This document shows positions 55,089-64,000 of a stretch of DNA of 64,000 nucleotides, one piece after another. The stretch's first letter is position 1, and each line of letters begins with the position of its first letter. Made by a program: the position numbers and the translations under genes. Source of the DNA: Clytia hemisphaerica (taxonomy: Eukaryota; Cnidaria; Hydrozoa; Leptothecata; Clytiidae); the NCBI GenBank assembly GCA_902728285.1, contig CACVBU010000024.1:377580-441579 (forward strand). The letters run 5' to 3'. The notes below the pieces were generated by a model that was not told the origin of the DNA, did not search any database, and worked only from the letters and a program-made list of their open reading frames with translations.

Positions 55089-57945
55089 TCATTGCCAAAC
55101 AAAAAAGTATACTATGAATAAATATGAGACACCAAACAAAACAAAAGGCAATCTCCCCACCGAAAGAGGACCTTTAATTAAGATGGGAGATATGGTATAA
55201 GAATCACTACTAATGCTTTCTGGCGACTCTAAAACATCACCATATTTATGTAGAAAGTCCAGTATAACACCGTTGGTCCAACCAAAACCTGTCTGAATAG
55301 CATATTCCCCACCGTGTCCTGCCTTACCTTTACTTTCAACATTGTATTTTTCAAACATGTGTCCAGTTTTCTCCCAAGCTAAATAAGAGTTTTCAAGAAA
55401 ATTTTGAGCAATTTTTCTACCACTTTCTTTCAGTTGAGAGTTGGAAGCATTGTTGTCTAAGGAATGGACAGTAATATGCTGTAAAGGTGCCCAACCATTT
55501 GGGAAATCCCACTGTTGCCCAGAGTTGATTTTAGATGTTGGAAAACCACCTTTGTAAGACATTACATTTAATCTTTCTAAAGCCGTATGGACTTCATCTC
55601 TCCGACTATTTTTCTGTAGCTCAGAATCAAAATGTTCAATCCATAATGGGAAAATATCAGACGCGTAGAAATGCGAATTCAATTTTTTCTCTTGGATAAA
55701 ATAGTCCGACCATATCCCTTTTTCTTCATTCCATAGAACCTCATTAATAGCAGTATATCGATTCATAGCATTTTTGTGTAAACTAAGAGCCATAAGAGGA
55801 TCCAATACAACTTCCTTGATGAGATAGGATAACGCCAGTTCTACAGCACATAAGATACTGTTCAAATCAACTGGTATGATATTAGCAGTTCTGATGGTTG
55901 ACATTGATATACTATTATTAAACCACCTGTAATGAAAATTAAATTGAAATGTTTAGTTATATTAATTGCGATTGAAAAAGCAGATACTCGTCTGTCATTA
56001 CTATTTAAAGAATCGAAGATATAGAGAAAATAGAGAGTATTAGTTTACTATATTTACTTACAAATTTAACAAAAAATCTTTTAAAAAAGCATAAACTTTC
56101 GCGAATGGCCCTTTCAAGAATTTCCAAAGACAAAGGGTGAATCTCGAAAGTTTGTAAGCCTAAATATGTATGTCCTCATGTTAACCTCAATCAGATTATA
56201 TCATTACATTTATCTAGTTTGTTACAGTTCTTCTGGGACTATGAATATTAATGAAATTAGTTTTTTTTTTTTTTTTTTTTTTTATCCACATCTGATGATC
56301 GCCTTGTGCGTGAAACACAGTGTAATGTTTGTTTTTAATATTTGAAGAGAAATATATGAAATGATTTAGCTCTACTTGTTATTGAGCACTATCTTCTTCA
56401 CCGTTCTTCATAATTTGAAATTAGTTTTCTTCAAAAGAAGCCCTTTCTCTGACTTCCGAGTCTGTAAGAGTAATTACCCAGCAAACACTATTCTGTTTCC
56501 CTAATCTGATGGTATCCACAGATTAGAGGTTCCACTGTAGTATTGAAATATAAAGATAAATTATTTCGTCAATTCTGCTTTGTCAGGATCAGCCTGCTTT
56601 GTACATCATCTGAGATAATACCGAGTTTATGTATGTGTGTTTTTCAGAGACGGGGACGGTAAGGTTCTAATTTGTCTGCATCCTGACTGACTGAGGACGA
56701 CGTTGGACCAGTTGGATCATTACCGTCCTCGATTTTGCAGGTCAGAGCTGCGGGTTATTCCAAACCGCTTCAGTCACTTTACCGTCCTCAAAAGTGCAAA
56801 TACATACACTCGCTAATGTTATACAGCCTGGGAGGTTGGGGTGGGGCAGCGTTTTCAAAACGTTTGACAAAAATATAATTTTTTTATCATAGGAAGAAAA
56901 GGAACACATTATATAAATCTATTTTATTATAGCAAGAAAGGATCACATACCTTGAAGAGAAATCCCATCCACTCTCAGCTGCCGAAGCAATATGAGAATA
57001 CACCTGCTGTCTTTCTTTAGGGTCAGAGTAGTGCTCTTCTACTAGTTCTTTATCCTCCTTGAAAGATTCCGGTCTTGGATATCCGAGTTTACTGAAATAT
57101 CGATTCAATGTGTAAATTGTACCATTTTTGGTAACTTTCACAACTCTTTCTCGCATCCAAAAATCATGCTCTTTGAGCAAGGTCTTGTAATTCCTTATAA
57201 CAAAACTAGCGTCTTTCGTTGCTTCATAATATTTCAGTACCATAAGTGTCAGAAACGGTGGCTGACTGCGATTCTCATAATATTTACGGCCACCGTTTGG
57301 AACAAAACCATAAAGCTGTACCATTTGTAATAAATCTTGTAAAATATTCTTAGTCGTTTCATACATTTCACAATGGAGTAAGCCTTCAATAGACCAATAA
57401 GTATCCCAGTAATACATTTCACGGAAACGTCCCCCAGGTACGACAAGCTTCTCTCGTAAATAAATCATTGAATAACGCTGACTATTTGTTTTGACATCTG
57501 GATTGATTTTGCGTACAAGTTTCTTCCATTCAAGACAAAGAAATTTAGCCCATTTCTTATAGCGTTTATCTTTGATTCGATCTATCAGCTTTAGGTCATA
57601 TTTTGAAGTAACATTTTCATTATGCCATTCTCTTGTCCCAGCTGGATAAAAATATTGGTCTAGTTTTTGTTTCAGTTCAACATCATTTTTCGCATTAACA
57701 ATTTCTTGTTCTATAGATTTTGTCCAATTCTGTTTAAGTGGCATATCCACAAACTGTTTAGAATCATTAAAAATACTACTCATTTGAACTTTTTCCAAAA
57801 CAGGTCCAGTACAAAATGGTCCATCTTCTTTACAAGGGAGTACAAAGTCCAAACCATGAACGAGAGAAAAATCTACAACCAACAATGACAATACATAATA
57901 AAGAGCCATTACTTCAGTATCATTTCTTATTTCTATTGTATTCAC
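55089..57945 (-). CDS. trehalase (GH37), two exons, probably GPI-anchored
   Basis: Exon 1 is 56951-57945 and exon 2 is 55089-55926. Donor GTATGTG and acceptor TTACAG join in frame inside the conserved G-W-D-F-S-S-R-W, giving 610 residues, a normal length. It hydrolyses trehalose to two glucoses. Family signature 1 (P-G-G-R-F-R-E-M-Y-Y-W-D-T-Y, residues 170-183) and signature 2 (Q-W-D-F-P-N-G-W-A-P, 470-479) are intact. So are P-N-G-G-R (216-220), the catalytic-acid region E-S-G-W-D (Asp328), E-K-Y-N-V and G-G-E-Y near 536-540. A signal peptide follows the in-frame Met13 (57909), which is the likelier start: M-A-L-Y-Y-V-L-S-L-L-V-V. The last ~20 residues are hydrophobic after a Ser/Pro-rich stretch, as in GPI-anchored or membrane trehalases. 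The enzyme is therefore expected at the outer cell surface. Confidence 0.95.
56090..56165. repeat. fragment of the 51873-52278 MITE family
   Basis: CATAAACTTTCGCGAATGGC and GAAAGTTTGTAAGCCTAAA match the interior and right end of the 51.9-kb element. It lies in the trehalase intron. Confidence 0.7.
56258..56283. repeat. poly-T tract (~25 bp)
   Basis: A homopolymer in the trehalase intron. On the minus strand it reads poly-A, but no retroelement body was recognised upstream. Confidence 0.85.
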
Positions 57946-58614
57946 TGAAAAGCAAGTTAACTAAAACATATTAAATTAGTCAGAAAAGATTCCGAACCGA
58001 GACAAAATCAAAAAGTGTGTCAAAAAAGTTAAATTTCAATAATTCATCATACACCATTGAAAACCAATGCAATTATATCATACAGTATTATTCTTGGTTT
58101 ATCATGTTATTCGACTGAACTTTGACTTGGCTTAATATAAAAAGTACCTTAATAAGCAATCTACCTAGAGAGAAATTATAGTAAGTATACCACAAAAACA
58201 TCAATCATTTGTCTTATCATTGGTTAGTAGCAGTCAAAATCTTAAATGATCTTTTTTTCTCAATTTTTCTCACTAGAAAGCATTACAAAGATTATCATAT
58301 CCACACAAAAAACAAATATCTTTAGTTCTAAACAACAAGTCAAAATCAATCACTTTAGAAATGATCAAATAAAACATTTTAGTAGAGCAGAGATATTCAA
58401 CAAAAAAATCAACAAAACACAAAAGAGGGAAGATTATTAAATATTATAATATTTTATATTAGACTTATATTATATCATAAAATGTTTATTTGGACTCAAG
58501 AAAATCATCAAGTCATGTTTGCACTAAAGCTTTAGTGGATTACATTTTGTGTAAATTAGTTTTTCAGGTTTTTTCGCAAATATAGTCCCCAGAAATAAAA
58601 ACGCTAGGAAAATG
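57946..58614. promoter_or_regulatory. 5' flank of trehalase
   Basis: AT-rich DNA upstream of the trehalase start. No clear core-promoter motif is recognised; no exon is seen. Confidence 0.3.
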
Positions 58615-61493
58615 CAGCGGCGGATCTGAGGGGGTTCAAATGGTTCAGCTGAACCACCCCAACCCTTTTAGTAAATAAAAAATACAAAGACCCTTTCTTC
58701 AAGTGAAATCTAGTTTTCTGATCGGAGCTGATTTTTCTTCTTGGTCATATCTCGATATTATTTTACCAGGGGTTGTATGCATGTGGCGTGCGATTCCGTG
58801 GCGCGCGCGACAAAATTTGCTTTTCCCGCGCTAAAAAATCTTTAGGTTATGTGTGTACGGCGTAGCTAGCTTTCCCGCGCTGTAAAAAATCTTTGTTATG
58901 ATTTTTTTTTGCGGGATTACATATCTAGCTGCTTCTGTGCTAGGAAATCTTTAATTTTGAACCTGGTTCAGAAAATGCATCCAGTGAAATGGCAAATTTG
59001 AGGTGGTTCAAGGAAATTTCTCGAAAATACGAGACCGAACCTGACCGACCGTTTTGAGCGTGAAAGATTTTCCTACAAAAATAACATTCAGTCGCATGTC
59101 GTCGCCGGCAAAATATTGAAATGATTTGAAGGGTAGCTATTTGTACGGCAAACGACCTCACTTCTTTGCAAGCGTTATCCCGTTTTAAAGAAAGGAATTG
59201 AAGTCCTGAAATGTGTTAATAATCAGGCAATTACTTATCTTTTTGAGGACATTTTTGGTTCAATTTAATCAGTAAATTTGAGAGAATCACACAACAATAT
59301 CAATCAATGTATGATGATTTTGACAAAGACTCTGTGTGATGGAATTTTCATCTGCTTTTGTTTGATGTGGTGAACAAAAGAAAAAGAAAAGACAACTTTC
59401 ATTTTGAGGAAATATTTTTGTTTTGGTTTATCTTTAGAGGAGAAGCATTCATACCAACCAAAACAAAACTTGAATAAATTTTGCTTGATAAATGAAGTTT
59501 GGATTTTTTTATGGGAAAGGACTTAATTGTGCAGAATTGTGAATATTTGGTGGAAGTTTATCGTGTCTTGAATATAATCACGAGATTTACGTTTGGCTCT
59601 TCTCCCCTCATCGGACATCGGGAATATCACGAGGAAAAAATCTACCTAGCTATGTATGGATCACGTGATTTGCAATTGGCTACGTTTCAAGAGAGTCTTC
59701 TCCCATCATTGGACATTGTTGAATTTCACATGGCTACGTTTCGAGGGATTCTTCTCCCATCATTGGACATTGATAAATTTCACATGGAAAAAAAGCTAGC
59801 TAGCTTTATTTTTGAAAACTATTATAGAAAAACAAAACAAAATTTGTTTTATAACAGAGACTGGAAGAAAGGTTCGGTTAGGGAACAACATTTTAGCAAT
59901 TTGATTGAATTTGGTTGAAGAATGAAATTTCTGGAAAGGTGAACCTTCATGCATGCTTCAAGATAATGTGATGCGAGGAAATATTTTGGGTTTCGTCATG
60001 TCATAATATGGTACTTTTATACAAAAAGAGACATTGGTGTTCTCTGAAAAAATCACCCTCTTGTGCTTAATTGTAGGTGGTAATTTTGCAATTTTTTGGT
60101 AAAAACCACCCAATTAGCATTTTTTAATGACCTCCAATTTATGAAATTTTCCTGATAAAGTGCCAAAACCTTCATTTTCCTTGGGTTTTTTTGGGAATTT
60201 CCCCCAAAAATCAGTTAATAATGACCCCCCATTTTATGAATTTTCTCTGAGAGTACTGCCCCTGCATCTTCCACCCCCTACAAGTAAGCATAAAATAGTA
60301 CAATTGAATGCAGAATTTATGAAATGATGTATAACAACAATCTCTACAATAGAATTATAAGCAACAATCCATACAATTGTGAAAGTTGAAAAGTGCTTTT
60401 CTACAGATTGTTGATGATTACTGTTAGTACCTTTAATAATTCTTAAAAACATCAAACTTTTTACTTTGAATGTAAAAAGTACTTTTTTATGAGATTATTC
60501 ATCTAAATTTCTGAATGAGAGCTAGAATTTCTTGAGTCTATTTGCACATAAAACACATTATATCAATACTCATGGTGTACTCCACTTTTTGTGACAATCT
60601 TTTATTTTTCCATCTTAAGAATATTGTATTCCCTTTTTTGTATTATATAAATAATCTCCTTTATTTTTTAACTTGATCACTGTTTTCAAAATATTATCCA
60701 TTTCTGGTTTTATAATGTAAACATACTCAACATGAAAAGTTTTTGCTTGATTGTCAGCCAATTAATTCGCTACAAAGAAATTCCATAAAAAATGGTTATA
60801 AGAATAAATTATCGAACTTTTTTACCATGTTTTAAACATTCACGAAATGAAACTGAAGTGTGTAAAGTATTTAATATTATAAATTGTCTTATTTTTTCTT
60901 CAAACTTTTCTTCAAAACCATTTATTTGCTCTTTTATCCATGGCTTTCTCAAAAACATTTTCTCCAAGAAACATGAATATATAAAAGAATATACACCAAA
61001 CAAGCAGTTTTGAGCATGATCTGGGTGTCTGTTTTATCAAAATAAAAGGTCAACCCAATAATTATATAAGAAATATAATACTCTTTTTCTTTGCTCAAAC
61101 TATATTTCCGTTTTATGAACGTTTTATGTGCGTTTTATGTACGTTCTATGTGCGCAATTGCAGTTAGGGAATTTCCCAATGTATATATGAATATCACCAC
61201 AAACGATTATTACACGTTCAGCATCTGGCTGTTCAAGCCGGGTCAAAAAAAAATTGGCCTGCCACCCTCCTTTCAGCGCATGTTAACCCGCTGAGGCATA
61301 TGTTTGGAGTTCATAGGTAATGGGAACTGCAGACGTGCAGGCGCTCATTAATGTTCCCCATGTTGAATGGGAAAAAGGTGACACCGCCCAAACAGGGCGG
61401 GTGCAAAATTTACGCCCAAAACGTTTGTTCCAAAAATTTTTTTTTGAAAAGAGATTTTTGAACCCCCTCAGAAAAATCCCAGATCCGCCTCTG
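58615..61493. mobile_element. 2.9-kb TIR element, CAGNGGCGGATCTG termini, 5-bp TSD
   Basis: The left end CAGCGGCGGATCTGAGGGGG is inverted at the right end (CCCCCTCAG... CAGATCCGCCTCTG to 61493). AAATG flanks both sides (58610-58614 and 61494-61498). CAG-GGCGGATC ends are common in hAT-like elements. The interior has no recognised transposase; its longest frame (59499-59918) arises from a short tandem duplication. It inserted upstream of the trehalase gene. Confidence 0.75.
59680..59790 (+). repeat. tandem duplication, ~54-bp unit x2
   Basis: GGCTACGTTTC(A/G)AG..., CTTCTCCCATCATTGGACAT and AATTTCACATGG repeat in order. A third diverged unit lies at about 59590-59640 (TCTTCTCCCCTCATCGGACA). 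Confidence 0.75.
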
Positions 61494-62287
61494 AAATGAA
61501 CTAATTTAATGAAAAAGAGATTTCTTGGAAACTTTGCAAGAAACTTGAAAGAAGTCCCCCTGAACTCATGACGTTTTATCGTTGTTACTATTTCTTACAG
61601 TCTTATGATTTTCAGACTTTTAATTAATTTTTTCTGTAGCATATTTAAAGAGTTTGTTAAATTTTTTACAAATCCAATGATTGTACACGAGACTCTGAAT
61701 TATGGATTTTCAATATTTTTATTTTAGTTTTAAAATAAATTTTGAAATGAAGAAAGATCCCTCTTTTGTATTAAGTACTTTGCCAGAAATTTATTCACCT
61801 AACAAAGCAGCGTAATTGATTCTAGATTAAGCAGTGGATATTTCATTTCCTGTTTTCAACTTTAATTTTTCAATCAAAAACTCGGCCCAAACTTACTGGT
61901 TTCCCAACCAGCCTACCCACTCTACTGAATGTGCAATATTATACCACAATTGAGAGAATTCAAGAAGACGATATTGAACACAATCTCACATTGTAATGGT
62001 TTAATTACTCAATCAAATGCTTTATAGCGATTTTTGAGTGCTGGTTGTAATTTGCCAAATTCAATTAAGTGCAGCATTCTGAGAGATTTAAAAATGGTTG
62101 ACCGAGGTTATTATTTTCATAGGACATGTTTGAAGAAGAACACACATTTCGAATTTCATTCTGCTTTGGATGGCCTGGGTTTTTTAACTGATGACTGTTA
62201 CTTTCCAAACAAAGAATACCAAATTAAATTCAACCTACTTTTCTTACCCAAAAATGAAGATATATAGAGTCGCCTGCTTAGTTGGCA

Positions 62288-62447
62288 ACCGAAATGACAA
62301 GCATGTGGAGCAAGATTGATCAGAAAGAGGAAAAGAAAAACTTCTTTTTGTTTATTCAGCACAATATAACAATAGGGAGACACTTTCCTGATATGATTTA
62401 TGTGCCTAATATGAAACAGGAACAATTATGTAAAAATAAAACCTTTG
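62288..62447. mobile_element. TTAAAGG MITE, copy 4 (reverse, truncated)
   Basis: The reverse complement begins TCAAAGGTTTTATTTTTACA and carries GTGTCTCCCTATTGTTATAT and CCTCTTTCTGATCAATCTTG, in the order seen in the other copies. The far terminus is missing. Confidence 0.75.
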
Positions 62448-62629
62448 ACTCTTTTGGTCTGCAAAATTAGTTACAGAGTTTAGTTACTCAAAACGTTAAG
62501 GTAATTTGATCTTGGATATGTTTATCATATGTCAACTTTGTGTCTAGGGTGACTCTGAAGTCTTTAACTTTGTCCTTATTTTAAATTAACGTTGATGTGT
62601 TCAAAAAGTAGAGAGAACTTTGCTTCAGG

Positions 62630-64000
62630 GCATTGATTTTCCTGTAGGCAAGGTGCTCAAATCTAAGACCATTCAGCTGCATGTTGTTGTCTTATGTCCA
62701 TTTTATAGACAGTGTCTAGATCATTTTGCAGATGATAAACATCCTCCAGTTTGGATATTTTTTCATCAATCAGGTGTCATCTACAAACGATGCCAAAATA
62801 GATTGAAAGATGTTGTTATCAATATCTTGAATCATGATTAGGAACAATATTGTTCCCAGTACATATCCTTGTGGCACCCCTGAAATAACCTCTGTTTCTG
62901 AGGACAAGAATGACTTTACTGAAACTCTCTGGGTTCGTTGAGTCAAAAAAGATCTGATCCACTCAAGGAGTTTACCGTTTATGCCATTATTTCGAAGTTG
63001 GTGCAACAAAATGTTTGAATAGATAACATTAATGTTGTTTTCATTCTCTAGGTAATGTATTAGTCTTTCTGTGTGTTGAAGCAATTGACTAAGACATGAA
63101 CGGCCTTTTCTAAGGCCATGTTGACTATTGTTATACAGATTGTTTTCTTCTAAATAATTTTGTATCTAGGCTTCAAATACCTTTGAAACATGGGATGTGA
63201 GGGCAACCAGGTCTATAGTTTTCAACCAGCCCTTGATTCTTTTTCTTGTAAACTGGGGATATATGTCCAGTTTTTTAAATGTTTTGGAGTGATTCCTTTG
63301 TTGATTATGTTTCTGATTTCTGATTAGGTTGAAAGTGACAGAGCAATGTTATTTTTAGTTTTTAGCAGAAGAATAGCTGGAAATAAGGTCCAGGAGTTGA
63401 AGATGGTGACAGTGTAATCAATTTCTTTGACAAATTCATCAATAGTGAAATTGATATCTTCAAGTGTTGGTATTTGTTGTTTGTATTGATCTTGAAGGAT
63501 ATTGGCCATGTCAGGCAATTTGTTAGTGTTTGGATCAATTAAGGGTCTAACTTTTGGTTTAGATTTTAAGAAGCAGTTAGCATACGAGTAAAAGAATTTT
63601 GGGTTGGATTTGATTTTAGAGGTTACTCAAACTTCTTTCTGTTCTCTCTCTTGAGCAAAGGATTTTTGAAGAAGCACTTCAATCTCAACACGTCTTTCTG
63701 TAGTTTTAATATTATGAAATCTTTTTCTCAGTTTCTTTCTTTTTCGCATTAAAATTTGCCTGTCTCTTCGTTTGGATTTCCTCTTGGATGAAAATATTTT
63801 TGGAGGTACATTTGTATTTGAAGATATGTTTATGCATTGTATGATAAAAGCATCATATTGACGTTCTGATTCAATTTGGCTTAAAATATCATGCCAGTCA
63901 GTTTCTGTGAAATTTTTATTGATAATAGCTCAATCAATCATAATAGAAGTTAAAACTATCAAAAGCACTGATTAAATTTTTATTATCATTATAGTTGTTT
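62630..64000 (-). mobile_element. decayed non-LTR retrotransposon (CR1/Jockey-like ORF2), partial
   Basis: Minus-strand reverse transcriptase pieces appear in domain order but in several frames: N-P-K-F-F-Y-S-Y-A (about 63600), Y-R-P-V-A-L-T-S-like (about 63200), Q-H-G-L-R-K-G-R-S-C-L (about 63120), then the open frame 62770-63084 with W-I-R-S-F-L-T-Q-R-T-Q-R-V and S-G-V-P-Q-G-Y-V-L-G. It ends with F-V-D-D where active enzymes have F-A-D-D. Downstream, N-N-M-Q-L-N continues to about 62640. Between N-V-I-Y and N-I-L-L-H-Q-L the usual D-F-(A/S)-K-A-F-D motif A is missing. With frame breaks and that loss, the copy is inactive. Its 5' part lies right of the window. Confidence 0.82.
62770..63084 (-). 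pseudogene. reverse transcriptase fragment of the LINE
   Basis: The longest surviving frame of the element, 104 codons. It spans the segment before motif A to motif C. Motif B is G-V-P-Q-G-Y-V-L-G-T, where the family usually has G-S-V-L-G-P. The first catalytic Asp (motif A) is deleted in frame, and motif C has Val for Ala before the Asp pair. The reading then breaks. Confidence 0.8.

Noticed and set aside
59499-59918. 139-codon open frame on the plus strand
   Set aside because: Its repeated L-L-P-S-L-D-I segment comes from a tandem DNA duplication inside a transposon. No protein family was recognised.

Overview
The window is eukaryotic nuclear DNA, almost certainly from an invertebrate animal. 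It is AT-rich, its genes are split by many GT..AG introns, and the families present (PA14-domain protein, RhoGEF with MORN repeats, GPI-type trehalase, CR1/Jockey-like LINE, tRNA-derived SINEs) fit a metazoan. I cannot name the species or phylum from sequence alone. Only about 10% of the window is coding. Most of the rest is non-coding DNA rich in small inverted-repeat transposons, many of them nested.

Layout: (1) 823-3120 (+), the last two exons of a PA14-domain protein whose start lies left of the window. (2) 3.1-12 kb, 3' flank and a dense nest of MITEs and fold-back elements. (3) 12.6-14.1 kb (+), the 3' exons of an unrecognised highly charged coiled-coil protein, tail-to-tail with the next gene. 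(4) 16750-39652 (-), one large gene of at least 26 exons that I joined by splice phase. It encodes an acidic, probably disordered N-terminus, then a DH (RhoGEF) domain, a PH domain and about 17 MORN repeats. No RCC1-like or VPS9 domain is visible, so it resembles only the middle of alsin (ALS2). (5) 39.7-55 kb, a gene-free stretch holding several large hairpin or terminal-inverted-repeat elements, including a nearly perfect 0.4-kb palindrome, a 1.06-kb fold-back split by an insertion, and a fold-back made of CCGG/GGCC motifs. (6) 55089-57945 (-), a complete two-exon trehalase with signal peptide and a hydrophobic C-terminal tail. (7) 58.6-61.5 kb, a 2.9-kb inverted-repeat element with a 5-bp target duplication. 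(8) 62.6-64 kb (-), a decayed non-LTR retrotransposon whose reverse transcriptase has lost motif A.

The genes do not form an operon or shared pathway; they are independent animal genes. The most novel content is the RhoGEF-MORN gene, whose introns repeatedly cut MORN repeats at the same two points, and the variety of palindromic elements. Exon boundaries are given from visible splice sites and reading-frame continuity; none is backed by transcript data.
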